Position numbers and translations under genes: made by a program | Shown: positions 17,562 to 26,234 of the stretch, in pieces | How positions within the stretch are numbered: position 1 is the first letter of the stretch | Layout of the letters: every line of letters begins with the position of its first letter | Assembly: GCF_040049295.1 (NCBI RefSeq) | Contig: NZ_JBDZDQ010000002.1 | Coordinates: 372,001-436,000, forward strand | Direction: 5' to 3' | Length of the DNA stretch: 64,000 nucleotides | Source of the DNA: Sphingomonas sp. KR3-1 | GTDB taxonomy: Bacteria; Pseudomonadota; Alphaproteobacteria; Sphingomonadales; Sphingomonadaceae | The notes under the pieces: model-generated | What the model was told of the DNA's origin: nothing | The model's database searches: none | The model's input: the letters and a program-made list of their open reading frames with translations, nothing else

Positions 17562-18380
17562 CTAACGGAGTGGCACGGTAAGCGTCAGCCGCTTCCCGTC
17601 GCGCAGGACCTGGATCTGGGCATTGCCGCTCGACTGGGCGGCCGCGAAGGCGCCCTGGGCGGCGGCGGTATCGGTGAGCGCGGTGCCGTTGATCGACTGG
17701 ATCACGTCACCCGCCACCATCCCCGGCGGGGCATTGTCGCCGATGCGGTATCCGCCCGAGACCGGGCTCGCGTCGAAGCGCTGGAGCAGGCCGGACATCG
17801 CTGCGGCCGGCGGGGCAGGCGGCGCGCCGGCCGGGCGGACCACCGGCGGGCCGTCGGGCGCGGTCACCGGGTTGGAGGGCGCGGGCGCGGCCTGGCCCTG
17901 CGCCGCGGCCTGGCGCTGCTCGGGCGTCAGCGTCGGGTCGGGGAAAGCGAGGAACTCGTTGCGGCCGCCATTGGCCAGGATCACGCGGTCGCGCCGGATC
18001 GCCTGGATCGTCGCGCCGTTGACATTGTCGCCCACCTTGTACGGCTTGGCCGGCTGTCCGCTCACCGAGATGAAGGCCGTCGAGAGCTCGGCCGGGCTCG
18101 CCGCGATCACGCCCTTCAGCTCGAAGGGCAGGGTGGTCGCCTGGCCCGCTTCGGAGACCGAGGGCTTGCCGAACGGGGCCAGCGCCACCGCGGGGCCGAT
18201 GTCGGGCGCCACCGCGGGTCCGGTCGCGCCCGACGGCACGGTGATCGCACCGGTGCCGGCATGGCCGGCGATCCGCCAGGTGAGCCCGGCAAGCGCGATG
18301 GCCACCGACACGACGACCGCGCCGGTGAACAGGTCGAGCCCGATGCGCGCCTGGCGCGGCGTGAGGGTCAGGGCAGCCAT
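17562..18380 (-). CDS. gspC: Type II secretion system protein GspC with PDZ domain
   Basis: The 272-residue inner-membrane protein links the assembly platform to the secretin. It has an N-terminal helix (GLDLFTGAVVVSVAIALAGL), an HR domain (PFELKGVIAASPAELSTAFI, KVGDNVNGATIQAIRRDRVI) and a Pro/Ala linker. A C-terminal PDZ domain (GGYRIGDNAPPGMVAGDVIQ, SINGTALTD) follows and is often involved in substrate handling. I took the ATG at 18380; a longer frame begins at 18590 but overlaps gspI. The gene overlaps gspI by one base. Confidence 0.93.
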   Translation of the reverse strand: MAALTLTPRQARIGLDLFTGAVVVSVAIALAGLTWRIAGHAGTGAITVPSGATGPAVAPDIGPAVALAPFGKPSVSEAGQATTLPFELKGVIAASPAELSTAFISVSGQPAKPYKVGDNVNGATIQAIRRDRVILANGGRNEFLAFPDPTLTPEQRQAAAQGQAAPAPSNPVTAPDGPPVVRPAGAPPAPPAAAMSGLLQRFDASPVSGGYRIGDNAPPGMVAGDVIQSINGTALTDTAAAQGAFAAAQSSGNAQIQVLRDGKRLTLTVPLR

Positions 18381-18862
18381 TACAGCTTCCGTCCGTCCAC
18401 GAAGCCGTCGAGCGATGCAAGCGCGCTCTTCTCCTCGCCCGCGAACACTTCGACGCGGACGCGCTCGATTTCGGGGTCGTCGGTCCGCCGCTTCTCGACC
18501 GAGACGCGCCAGGGCTGGCCGAGCATCTCGACCTGCTCGCGGCCCGGCGCGCCCGCCTGCAATTCGGCCATCCGGTTCTCGGCGACCCACATCGCCGTGG
18601 TTCGCCGCTCGATCGCCCGTGTCGAATCGATATGCGATTCGACCGTGCGCATCAGCCCGACCGTGGCGATCGCGAGCACCGCGAGCGCGACGAGGGCCTC
18701 GATCAGGGAGAAGCCGTCATCCCGACCATCTTCTTTTCCCCGGCGAAGGCCGGGGACCAGCCCGTCAACGCAATCGCGCGCGGCAGCGCGCTTTCGCGCG
18801 CACGCTGAGTCTGGACCCCGGCCTTCGCCGGGGAAAAGGAAGGAGGAAATGCCTGCGCTCAC
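18380..18862 (-). CDS. gspI: Minor pseudopilin GspI with repeat-encoded leader
   Basis: The mature pilin begins after the prepilin site DDG, with FSLIEALVALAVLAIATVGL (Phe+1, Glu+5), followed by a short globular part typical of GspI. The leader before it is about 49 residues, far longer than the usual 5-15. It is encoded almost entirely by a palindromic repeat, giving the arginine/glycine-rich stretches FPGEGRGPDS and LVPGLRRGKEDG. No ATG, GTG or TTG lies in frame between the GTG at 18862 and the cleavage site, so the long leader appears to be real. The GTG overlaps the gspH stop. Confidence 0.88.
   Translation of the reverse strand: MSAGISSFLFPGEGRGPDSACARKRAAARDCVDGLVPGLRRGKEDGRDDGFSLIEALVALAVLAIATVGLMRTVESHIDSTRAIERRTTAMWVAENRMAELQAGAPGREQVEMLGQPWRVSVEKRRTDDPEIERVRVEVFAGEEKSALASLDGFVDGRKL
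18733..18838. repeat. Palindromic repeat element inside gspI
   Basis: Two 28-base arms (18733-18760 and 18811-18838) are inverted copies with one mismatch. Each contains the smaller palindrome CCCCGGCGAAGGCCGGGG. The centre is rich in GCGC. A related element, with GCGAAAGC at the core, occurs at 39321-39401. It resembles dispersed REP-type sequences normally found between genes; here it is in frame within the gspI leader. Confidence 0.8.
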
Positions 18863-19341
18863 AGCTTCAGCTCCCCCACCGGAAACGCCCGCACGGTCAT
18901 CCCGTCATACACCACGGTCCAGCGCTTCGGCCCGCTCTGGATCACCGCCTGCATCGGTTTGCCCGTGCCGTCGACGCCTAGCACAACCGGCGGGCGCACG
19001 CTCAGCGTCATCACCATGCCGCCGGGCAGCTTGTGGAAGCCGAACGCCTCGTCGGTGCGCGGCACGGTCTTGCCGTCGGCGCTCATCATCGCGAAGCCAT
19101 AGCCGTTCTTCTGCACGGTGAAGGCGATCGTCCGGTCGCCGAGCATCGCGTCGTCCGCCGCGGCCTGCAGCCGGGTGGCGAGGCGCCGCGCCTCGGTCTC
19201 GACGCTCGGCGCGCGCGTCACCGATCCCATGCCGAGCGACACCGCCCCCGCCATCACGCCGATGATGACCAGCACGATCATCATCTCGATCAGCGTCATG
19301 CCCGCTTCGGAGGGGCGCGCAGCGATGCCGGTCCCCCCCAC
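18859..19341 (-). CDS. gspH: Minor pseudopilin GspH
   Basis: The 160-residue prepilin has a short leader (MGGTGIAARPSEAG) and cleavage before MTLIEMMIVLVIIGVMAGAV, with the conserved Glu+5. The C-terminal region shows GspH features: ARRLATRLQAAADDAMLGDR and TIAFTVQKNGYGFAM. GspH-type pilins take part in the tip complex with GspI, J and K. The GTG start lies six bases after the gspG stop and its stop overlaps gspI, so G, H, I and C are translationally coupled. Confidence 0.92.
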   Translation of the reverse strand: MGGTGIAARPSEAGMTLIEMMIVLVIIGVMAGAVSLGMGSVTRAPSVETEARRLATRLQAAADDAMLGDRTIAFTVQKNGYGFAMMSADGKTVPRTDEAFGFHKLPGGMVMTLSVRPPVVLGVDGTGKPMQAVIQSGPKRWTVVYDGMTVRAFPVGELKL

Positions 19342-19346
19342 GGGCC

Positions 19347-19829
19347 TTATCCCTTGCCGTCGATATCGGCGTCGACGCCTTCGCCGCCGACCTTGCCGTC
19401 CTTGCCGAGCGAGCGGATCGTGAAGCCGCCGCCTTCGGACGTATATTCATAGGGCTTGCCCCAGCCGTCGACTGCCGGGGTGGAGAGGTACCCGCCCTGC
19501 GGGAAGGTCGAGGGCACCGGCGGCGCGGTCGGCTTCTCGCTCAGCGCCTTCAGGCCCTGCTCGGTCGTCGGGTAATCGCCATTGTCGAGCCGGTACATCT
19601 TGAGCGCGCCGGAGATGGTGGCGATGTTGCTCTTGGTCGCGGTGGCCTTGGCCTCGTCCGGCCGGCCCATCACGTTCATCGCGACGAGCCCGGCGACGAT
19701 CGCGATGATCACCAGCACGATCATCATCTCGATCAGCGTCAGGCCGGCCTCGCTTTCGGGCACGGCGTGGCGCTTGCGGTTATGCACCTGAGGTGCAATG
19801 TCATGGAACTGTTTCAAAACTATGCGCAT
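19347..19829 (-). CDS. gspG: Major pseudopilin GspG
   Basis: This is the main building block of the pseudopilus. Cleavage is after ESEAG, before LTLIEMMIVLVIIAIVAGLV (Glu+5). The downstream signature is that of GspG: LDNGDYPTTEQGLKAL, GWGKPYEYTSEG and the calcium-loop-like C-terminus DGKVGGEGVDADIDGKG. The start is uncertain. The ATG at 19829 has GGGG upstream and gives a 29-residue leader, while a GTG near 19797 would give a normal short one. A much longer frame to 20582 is only the complement of gspL. The gene diverges from gspL with 39 bases or fewer between starts. Confidence 0.92.
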   Translation of the reverse strand: MRIVLKQFHDIAPQVHNRKRHAVPESEAGLTLIEMMIVLVIIAIVAGLVAMNVMGRPDEAKATATKSNIATISGALKMYRLDNGDYPTTEQGLKALSEKPTAPPVPSTFPQGGYLSTPAVDGWGKPYEYTSEGGGFTIRSLGKDGKVGGEGVDADIDGKG

Positions 19830-19868
19830 CCCCGCCCCATGCGTCCTGCCCATGAAGCAAATGTGACA

Positions 19869-20981
19869 ATGAGCCCAAACGCCCCGGGTGCGCCCGACCC
19901 ATATGAGCCCCCCGCCGCAGGCGTGTGGACGCTGGCGGGAGACCGCCTGATCATAACCGTGCGCGAGTGGCCCGCAACCATTCTCGTGCCCACCGGGCAG
20001 GTGCGCCTGCTCGCGGTCGACCTGCCGCTCCCCAGCCACGCCAGGCGGATGGCCGCCTTGCCCTTCGCGATCGAGGACCGAATCGCCGAGCCGGTCGATT
20101 CGGTACATATCGCGCTCGGCGAGGCGATCGCGCCGAACCGCTATCTGGTCGGCATCGTCCGCCACGACGTGATGGCCCGCTGGATCGCCCAGGCCGAGGA
20201 GGCCGGGATCGGCCATGCCGCAATGGTCCCGGACGTCCTCACCATGCCGCGCCCCGAGCAGGGCTGGGCCGTCTCCCAGGCGAATGGCCGCGCCGCGGTG
20301 CGCGATGCCGAGGGTACCGGCTTCGAGGTTCCCGCCGCCTTGCTCCGCCCCGCCTGGGAAGCCGCCGAGCGGCCCGCGGTCGCCAGCTATGGCGAGCGCC
20401 TGCCCGACGACATGCAGAAGGCCGCGGCGACGCTCGACCCGGCGAGCTTCGGCCCCGCCGCCGGTGCCGCGGTCGCCGCGCTCAACCTGCGCCAGGGCGC
20501 CTATGCCGTCCGCAAGGTCTCGGGCGGGCCGAGCCTGTGGCGCAAGTTCGCCTGGATCGCCGCGATCGGTGCCGCCGCGCACATCGTCATCGCGCTCGGC
20601 GACGTGGTCATGCTGCGCAGCATCGCCGATCGCCGCGAGGCCGAGACCCGCGCCGCCGCCGCGCTCGCCGCGCCCGGCGTGGCGCTCGGCGACGATCTCG
20701 CCAATTCGGTCACCGGCATGCTGCCCACCGGCGGCGGTCAGGTGCCGCAGGTCTTCGTGCCGCTGGTCACCCGCGTCTCGGGCGCGCTCGGCCCGCTCGG
20801 CGGCTCGCTCGCGGTGCGCACCATGACCTTCCAGGGCAGGCTGCTCACCCTCGATCTCGAAGCCTCGCTCGATGCGAGCCTGGCCCAGCAGATCGACGCC
20901 GCGCTCAAGGCAAACGGCATCGCCGGCCAGGCAGTGCGCTCGCCCGACGGCGCGATCCGTATTACGGCGAGTGCCGCATGA
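19869..20981 (+). CDS. gspL: Type II secretion system protein GspL
   Basis: This inner-membrane platform protein recruits the ATPase GspE. The N-terminal cytoplasmic actin-like half is recognisable (WTLAGDRLIITVREWPATI, LVDLP-type LLAVDLPLPSHARRMAALPF, AIEDRIAEPVDSVHIALGE). A membrane helix (FAWIAAIGAAAHIVIALGDV) and a periplasmic ferredoxin-like C-terminus (LTLDLEASLDASLAQQIDAA) follow. The ATG at 19869 is preferred over 19839 because it leaves room for a promoter between it and gspG. Its stop overlaps gspM (ATGA). Confidence 0.9.
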   Translation: MSPNAPGAPDPYEPPAAGVWTLAGDRLIITVREWPATILVPTGQVRLLAVDLPLPSHARRMAALPFAIEDRIAEPVDSVHIALGEAIAPNRYLVGIVRHDVMARWIAQAEEAGIGHAAMVPDVLTMPRPEQGWAVSQANGRAAVRDAEGTGFEVPAALLRPAWEAAERPAVASYGERLPDDMQKAAATLDPASFGPAAGAAVAALNLRQGAYAVRKVSGGPSLWRKFAWIAAIGAAAHIVIALGDVVMLRSIADRREAETRAAAALAAPGVALGDDLANSVTGMLPTGGGQVPQVFVPLVTRVSGALGPLGGSLAVRTMTFQGRLLTLDLEASLDASLAQQIDAALKANGIAGQAVRSPDGAIRITASAA

Positions 20982-21475
20982 GACTGATTCTCGCCCGCAT
21001 GCCGGCGCTCGACGCCGCGCTGATCCGCTTCGATGCGTGGTGGAGCACGCGCAGCCCGCGCGAGCGGCTGATGTTCGGCGTCCTCGCCGCGCTGCTCGCC
21101 GGGGTGATCCTCGTCTACGGCGTGGTCAAGCCGCTCCAGTCCGCCCGCGCTTCGGCGCTGCAGGACATCCGCACCTATGAGACGCTCACCGCGCGCATCC
21201 GCGCCGCGGGCACGCTCAGCGCCAGCCAGCCCCAGCGTCGCCAGGGCTCGCCCAACGACGTGATCCTCGGCTCGGCCCCGAGCTTCGGCTTCACGCCGGT
21301 GGTCGCGCCGATCTCGGGCGGTGCCCGCGCGACGATCGCCGATGCCAGCTATGATTCGCTGATGGCCTGGCTCGCCGATCTCTCCGCGACTTCGAGCCTG
21401 CGCGTCACCCGCGTCGAGATCCAGCGCCGCCCCGATGCTGGCCGCGTCAGCGCCGTAGTGGATTTCGGCGGATGA
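20978..21475 (+). CDS. gspM: Type II secretion system protein GspM
   Basis: The 165-residue product has a cytoplasmic N-terminus with the family-typical WWSTRSPRERLMFGVLAA, a membrane helix (LAALLAGVILVYGVVKPL) and a small periplasmic domain (YDSLMAWLADLSATSSLRVT). GspM partners GspL in the inner-membrane platform. The ATG overlaps the gspL stop and the TGA overlaps the gspE start, so L, M and E form a tightly coupled unit. Confidence 0.9.
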   Translation: MRLILARMPALDAALIRFDAWWSTRSPRERLMFGVLAALLAGVILVYGVVKPLQSARASALQDIRTYETLTARIRAAGTLSASQPQRRQGSPNDVILGSAPSFGFTPVVAPISGGARATIADASYDSLMAWLADLSATSSLRVTRVEIQRRPDAGRVSAVVDFGG

Positions 21476-22956
21476 GCGAGATGCTGATCCTCACCGACGA
21501 CGTGCCCGCGTCGCTGCCCTACAGCTTCGCCCGCAAGAACGGCGTGCTGCTGCGCGCCACCGATGCCGGGCTCGAATGCGTCCACCGCGCTAGCGCCGCG
21601 CTCGACGGCCTGCTCGAGGTCCAGCGTCTCGCGCCCGGCGCGCGCTTCGTCTCGGTGCCCGACGAGCAGTTCGACGCCGCGCTCAGCGCCGCCTATTCGG
21701 GCGCCGGCGCCGCTGCGGACATCGACCTCGGCGACATGGACCTGGCCGCCCTTGCCGACAGCGCCGCCAGCGTCGACGACCTGCTCGACACCCGCGACGA
21801 CGCCCCCGTCATCCGCCTGATCAACGCTTTGCTGCTCGAGGCCGTGCGCGAAGGCGCATCGGACGTGCATATCGAGACGCAGGAAAAGCGCCTCGTCGTC
21901 CGCTTCCGCATCGACGGCGTGCTGCGTGACCGGGTCGAGCCGCCGCGCGCGCTCGCGCCGCTCCTCGTCAGCCGCATCAAGGTGATGGCGAAGCTCGACA
22001 TTGCCGAGCGCCGCGTGCCGCAGGACGGCCGCGTCACGCTGCGCATCGGCGGGCACGACGTCGACGCCCGCGTCTCGACGATCCCCACCCAGCATGGCGA
22101 GCGCGTCGTGATGCGCCTGCTCGAAAAGGGCTCGCTCCGCCTCGACATGGAAGTGCTCGGCATGAGCGAGCGCGACCGCGGCGTGTTCTCGCGCCTGCTC
22201 GAGCGCCCGCACGGCATGCTGCTCGTCACCGGCCCCACCGGCTCGGGCAAGACCACCACGCTCTACGCCGCGCTCAACCGGCTCAACGATCGCAAGCGCA
22301 ACATCATGACGGTGGAAGATCCCATCGAATATGAGCTGGCGGGCATCGGCCAGACCCAGGTCAATGCGCGCACCGACATGACCTTCGCCCGCGGGCTGCG
22401 CGCGATCCTGCGCCAGGATCCCGACGTGATCATGGTCGGCGAGATCCGCGACCAGGAGACTGCCCAGGTCGCGGTCCGCTCGTCGATGACCGGCCATTTC
22501 GTGCTCTCGACGCTCCACACCAACAGCGCGGTCGGCTCGGTCACCCGCATGATCGACATGGGCGTCGAGCGCTATCTGCTCGCCCCGATGGTCGTTGGCC
22601 TCTGCGCCCAGCGCCTGGTCCGCAAGCTCTGCCCGAGCTGCGCCCGGCAGGACGAGGCGACCGAGGCGGACTCGCTCCTCCTCGGCGGTGCGCTGCGGCC
22701 CGGCAAGAAGCTCTGGCGCGCGGTCGGCTGCGCGGAATGCCATGGCGAGGGCTATCGCGGGCGAGCCGGGCTGTACGAAGTCGTCGCGGTCGACGAGAAG
22801 TTCCAGAAGCTGATCCATGACGGCGCGTCCGAAGCCGATCTCGAAGCCTATGCGCGCCGGGACAACCCCAGCCTGCTCGACGACGGCGTGGCGAAGGTGA
22901 AGGCCGGCGTGACGACCGTGGAAGAAGTGGCGCGGGTGGTTCGCGATGAGGCCTGA
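21472..22956 (+). CDS. gspE: Type II secretion ATPase GspE
   Basis: The 494-residue hexameric ATPase powers pseudopilus assembly. It shows Walker A GPTGSGKTTT (near residue 254), the Asp box and Walker B region (RAILRQDPDVIMVGEIRD), the His box (GHFVLSTLHTNSAVGSVTRM) and a zinc-binding tetracysteine (CPSC near 386, CAEC near 419). The upstream ASDVHIE motif is also present. The N-terminal region that docks on GspL is somewhat short. It overlaps gspM by four bases and is separated from gspF by a palindromic repeat element. Confidence 0.96.
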   Translation: MSEMLILTDDVPASLPYSFARKNGVLLRATDAGLECVHRASAALDGLLEVQRLAPGARFVSVPDEQFDAALSAAYSGAGAAADIDLGDMDLAALADSAASVDDLLDTRDDAPVIRLINALLLEAVREGASDVHIETQEKRLVVRFRIDGVLRDRVEPPRALAPLLVSRIKVMAKLDIAERRVPQDGRVTLRIGGHDVDARVSTIPTQHGERVVMRLLEKGSLRLDMEVLGMSERDRGVFSRLLERPHGMLLVTGPTGSGKTTTLYAALNRLNDRKRNIMTVEDPIEYELAGIGQTQVNARTDMTFARGLRAILRQDPDVIMVGEIRDQETAQVAVRSSMTGHFVLSTLHTNSAVGSVTRMIDMGVERYLLAPMVVGLCAQRLVRKLCPSCARQDEATEADSLLLGGALRPGKKLWRAVGCAECHGEGYRGRAGLYEVVAVDEKFQKLIHDGASEADLEAYARRDNPSLLDDGVAKVKAGVTTVEEVARVVRDEA

Positions 22957-22961
22957 CCTCC

Positions 22962-23110
22962 AATTCCTCCCCCAGCTTGCTGGGGGAGGGGAACCGCGCC
23001 CGCAGGGCATGGTGGAGGGGCCGCCGTCGCAGACGGCGGTGTCCCACCGCCGCCCCTCCACCACCGCTTCGCGGCAGTCCCCCTCCCCGAGACAAGCTCG
23101 GGGAGGAATT
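22962..23110. repeat. Palindromic intergenic repeat between gspE and gspF
   Basis: The element starts AATTCCTCCCCCAGCTTGCT and ends with the inverse (CAAGCTCGGGGAGGAATT). Internal complementary blocks are present (GGTGGAGGGG near 23011 and CCCCTCCACC near 23053). It ends four bases before the gspF ATG, so its last arm supplies the GGAGG ribosome site. Relatives occur at 24346-24478, 26241-26346 and 39161-39225. Confidence 0.8.
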
Positions 23111-23114
23111 TAGC

Positions 23115-24341
23115 ATGCCGGCCTATGCCTACCGCGCCGCCGACAAGGCCGGCGCTGCAAAGAAGGGCATCATCGAAGCCTCCAGCCCCGCCGCGGCGCG
23201 CGCGCTGCTGCGCGAGCAGGCGCTGCTGCCGCTCTCGGTGGAAGTCGCTGCCGACAAGGGCGCGAGTTTCCTCAACATCCAGCTGCCGCGCTTCGGCCGC
23301 GGCGGCATCTCGTCCAAGGCGCTCGCCACCGTCACCCGCCAGATCGCCACGCTGGTCGGCTCGGACATCGCGATCGAGGAAGCGCTGCGCCTCGTCGCCA
23401 CCCAGTCCGAGCAGGCGCCGACCAGCTCGCTGTTGCTCGACGTTCGCGCCGCGATCCTCGATGGGCGCAGCTTCGCCGCGGCATTGGCGCAGCATCCGCG
23501 CGCCTTCCCCGAATTCTACCGTGCCTCGGTGGCGGCGGGCGAGGCCTCGGGCCGGTTGCCCGACGTGCTCAACCACCTCGCCGAATTCGTCGAGAACCGC
23601 CAGGCGAACGGCCAGAAGCTCCAGCTCGCCTTGATGTATCCCGCGCTGCTCGCCTTGGTGTCGTTCGGCATGATGGCGCTGCTGCTCGTCTATATCGTGC
23701 CCGATATCGTCAAGGTGTTCGTCTCGCGCGGCGCCGATCTGCCGCTGCTGACGCGCCTGCTGATCGCGGTGAGCTGGTTCCTCCAGAATTTCGGGCTGTA
23801 CCTGATCCTCGCGCTCGCGGTTATTGGCCTGGCTTTCGGCCGCTGGGCGCGCGTGCCCGCCAATCGCCTGCGCATCGATCGCTTCTTCTCGGAGAACCGC
23901 CCGTTCCGCCGCTTCAGCCGCCAGCTCAGCGCCGCGCGCTTCGCCGGCAGCCTGGCGACGCTGGTGGGCAGCGCCGTGCCGTTGGTCGACGCGCTTCACG
24001 CCGCCGCCGCGGTCACGCCCAATCGCTGGGTGCGCGAAAAGGCGCTCGGCGTCGCCGCCCGCGTCCGCGAGGGCATCAGCCTGCGCGCGGCGATGACCGA
24101 GGCTGGCGTCTTCCCCTCGATGCTCGTCGCGATCGTCGCCTCGGGCGAAAGCTCGGGCCGCCTCGCCCCCGCGCTCGACCGCGCCTCGAGCGAGCTGCAG
24201 CGCGAGCTCGACGCGATCGTCGGCACGCTCGTCGCGCTGGTCGAGCCGATGGTGCTGCTGGTGATGGGCGGGCTGGTGCTGATGATGGTCCTGGCGATCC
24301 TGCTGCCGATCATCAATCTGAACAACCTGGTGGGGCTTTGA
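23115..24341 (+). CDS. gspF: Type II secretion inner-membrane protein GspF
   Basis: The 408-residue polytopic platform protein has the usual start (MPAYAYRAADKAGAAKKGII), two GspF domains and three membrane helices (LMYPALLALVSFGMMALLLV, LYLILALAVIGLAFG, VLLVMGGLVLMMVLAILLPI). Duplicated family motifs ASVAAGEASGRLPDVL and AIVASGESSGRLAPAL are clear. The frame extends further upstream through the repeat, but the ATG at 23115 with GGAGG before it gives the family start. Confidence 0.95.
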   Translation: MPAYAYRAADKAGAAKKGIIEASSPAAARALLREQALLPLSVEVAADKGASFLNIQLPRFGRGGISSKALATVTRQIATLVGSDIAIEEALRLVATQSEQAPTSSLLLDVRAAILDGRSFAAALAQHPRAFPEFYRASVAAGEASGRLPDVLNHLAEFVENRQANGQKLQLALMYPALLALVSFGMMALLLVYIVPDIVKVFVSRGADLPLLTRLLIAVSWFLQNFGLYLILALAVIGLAFGRWARVPANRLRIDRFFSENRPFRRFSRQLSAARFAGSLATLVGSAVPLVDALHAAAAVTPNRWVREKALGVAARVREGISLRAAMTEAGVFPSMLVAIVASGESSGRLAPALDRASSELQRELDAIVGTLVALVEPMVLLVMGGLVLMMVLAILLPIINLNNLVGL

Positions 24342-24345
24342 TCTA

Positions 24346-24478
24346 AAATTCCTCCCCGGAACGGGGAGGGGGACCATGCGCAGCATGGTGGAGGGGGTGC
24401 GCCCCAGGTGATTCCCTTTGTGGAGAGCCCCCTCCGTCAGCGCTGCGCGCTGCCACCTCCCCGTGCCGGGGCGGAACT
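24346..24478. repeat. Palindromic intergenic repeat between gspF and gspN
   Basis: This member of the AATTCCTCCCC family starts with CCTCCCCGGAACGGGGAGG. It contains the palindromic block CCATGCGCAGCATGG and ends with CCTCCCCGTGCCGGGG. It fills the gap between the convergent gspF and gspN genes and could fold as a bidirectional hairpin, possibly serving as a terminator for both. Confidence 0.75.
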
Positions 24479-24480
24479 AA

Positions 24481-25251
24481 CTACATCTGCCCCTGGATCG
24501 TCGCCCCGCCCGGCAGTCCCACGAACGGCAGCACCGCCGCGCCGTCCGGCGTCATCGAGATGTCGAGCGAGCCGTCCTCGGTCAGCACCGCGGTCAGCAG
24601 CGTCTTCAGCCGCTGGGCCGAGGGCGCGACGCGGATCGTCGTCTTGTCGCCGACATGCTCGGCGGTGATGATCAGGGCAGGGACCGCCACCGGCCCGCCG
24701 CTCCTGGCGCGGCAGCTGCCCGGGTCGGTGGTCACCTTGCCCTCCGCCATCCGCGCGCCGCCGCCGGTGGCGATGCGCTGCATCTCGACCTGCAGCGCCA
24801 GGTTGCAGGTGAAGGGCAGGTTGGGCTGGAGCGCCTTGAGCAGGCTCGCATCGGCGGATCCGCTGACATGCTCGAGCACGCTGCGCCCGCCGATGTGGCG
24901 GATCATCTGCCCGCCCAGATCGGTGTTCGGCCCCGTCGCCTTCCAGTCGGCGGCAAAGGCCAGGCTGGTCAGCGAGCGCAGCGGCGCCATCTGCCAGTCG
25001 AAGCTCGCGCCTCCGGCCACGCCGACCTCGCCGTTCCATACCGTGCCCGCCACGCCGGTGCGCCAGGTGCCGTTGGGGAAGATCACGCTCGCTGGCATCG
25101 TTACGATCAGCGCGAGCAGATAGGCCCCTATGCCGAGCAGGACGAAGAGGATAATAGAGCGCCGTGACCCGCCCCCAACTCCCAGAGTCGGCAATGGATC
25201 GACGGACCCTGCTGAAGTCGCTGCAATCAGGCCTGGTCGCGTCAGCGGCAT
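24481..25251 (-). CDS. gspN: Type II secretion system protein GspN
   Basis: The product has one N-terminal membrane helix (SIILFVLLGIGAYLLALIVT) and a periplasmic beta-rich domain with the GspN-typical opening (MPASVIFPNGTWRTGVAGTV, WNGEVGVAGG). Later it has ATGPNTDLGGQMIRHIGG. The role of GspN is poorly known and it is absent from many systems. The listed ATG gives 34 residues before the helix; a TTG at 25194 would shorten this to about 15. That TTG shares its position with the ATG of the divergent neighbour, so the 5' ends overlap whichever start is used, unless both begin at 25194. Confidence 0.85.
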   Translation of the reverse strand: MPLTRPGLIAATSAGSVDPLPTLGVGGGSRRSIILFVLLGIGAYLLALIVTMPASVIFPNGTWRTGVAGTVWNGEVGVAGGASFDWQMAPLRSLTSLAFAADWKATGPNTDLGGQMIRHIGGRSVLEHVSGSADASLLKALQPNLPFTCNLALQVEMQRIATGGGARMAEGKVTTDPGSCRARSGGPVAVPALIITAEHVGDKTTIRVAPSAQRLKTLLTAVLTEDGSLDISMTPDGAAVLPFVGLPGGATIQGQM

Positions 25252-26234
25252 CGGTCGTGCTTCCCTCGTCGGTGTTCGCAGCGGAGAAGAAGGACAAGCG
25301 TCCGATTGCCCTGCTGCTGCCGCTCACGGGCCCGCGAGCGCGGCTGGGGCTTAGCATGCGGCAGGCCGCGTTGCTCGCGGAAAACAGCGCCTTCGTCCAG
25401 AGTTTCGACACCGGGGGCACCGCCGCCGGCGCCGCCACGGCCGCCGCGGCCGCTCTCAAGATCAAGCCGGCGATGATCCTCGGCCCGCTCGGCTATGAGG
25501 AGGTCCCCGCCGTCGCCAGCACCGTCGCCGGCCGCGTGCCCGTCATCGCCTTCAGCAATGACAGCGTGCTGCGCGCGCCCGGCACCTGGATCTTCGGGAT
25601 CACCGCCGGGCAGGTGACCACCGCGATCCTGCGCTATGCCCGCACCCGCGGCGTCAAGACCCTGGCGATGATCGACGACGGCTCGCCGTGGAGCGCCGCC
25701 GCCGCGCTCGCCGCCGGCAAGGCGGAGGCCGAGCTCGGCATCGCGGTGCGCGTCATCCCGTTCGAGAACGACCAGCGCATCGCCGGCATCCAGAACCTGC
25801 CCGACGCCGTGCTGCTCCCCGGATCGGGCGAGAAGGTCCTCGCCGCCGCCGGCGCGCTCAAGGACAGCGGCGCCCAGCTGCTCGGCACCTTCCAGGCGCT
25901 CGACAACCGCCCCGCCGCGCTCGAGGCGCTTGCCGGCGCGTGGCTGGCGAGCCCGGACCCGAACGCCTTCGGCACCTTCGCCAGCGCCTTCCAGGCCCGC
26001 AACGGCGGCGAGCCCGGCACGATCGCCGCGCTCGCCTATGACGCCGCCGGCATTGCCAACACGCTGCGCGCCGACAACCGCCTGGGGGTCGAGGGGCTGA
26101 TGGACGCCAAGGGCTTCCACGGCGTCACCGGCCCGGTCCGCTTCCGCACCGACGGCTCGGTCGCTCGCGACTTCGCGATCGTGGTGGCGGGCCCGACCGG
26201 CTATACGCCGGTGGCGGCGAGCTCGGGCTCGTGA
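25194..26234 (+). CDS. Periplasmic ligand-binding protein of the LpoA/branched-chain-binding type
   Basis: The 346-residue product begins MDRRTLLKSLQSGLVASAAS, a twin-arginine-like signal ending VLPSSVFAAE. A type 1 periplasmic-binding fold follows (PIALLLPLTGPRARLGLSMR, MILGPLGYEEVPAVASTVAG, VPVIAFSNDS, ALAYDAAGIANTLRAD). Annotated relatives are called penicillin-binding-protein activators (LpoA-like). Embedded in a secretion operon and overlapping gspJ by four bases, it may act on the cell wall where the machine crosses it; that is inference. No lipobox is seen, unlike LpoA. A GTG at 25164 would add ten residues. Confidence 0.78.
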   Translation: MDRRTLLKSLQSGLVASAASVVLPSSVFAAEKKDKRPIALLLPLTGPRARLGLSMRQAALLAENSAFVQSFDTGGTAAGAATAAAAALKIKPAMILGPLGYEEVPAVASTVAGRVPVIAFSNDSVLRAPGTWIFGITAGQVTTAILRYARTRGVKTLAMIDDGSPWSAAAALAAGKAEAELGIAVRVIPFENDQRIAGIQNLPDAVLLPGSGEKVLAAAGALKDSGAQLLGTFQALDNRPAALEALAGAWLASPDPNAFGTFASAFQARNGGEPGTIAALAYDAAGIANTLRADNRLGVEGLMDAKGFHGVTGPVRFRTDGSVARDFAIVVAGPTGYTPVAASSGS

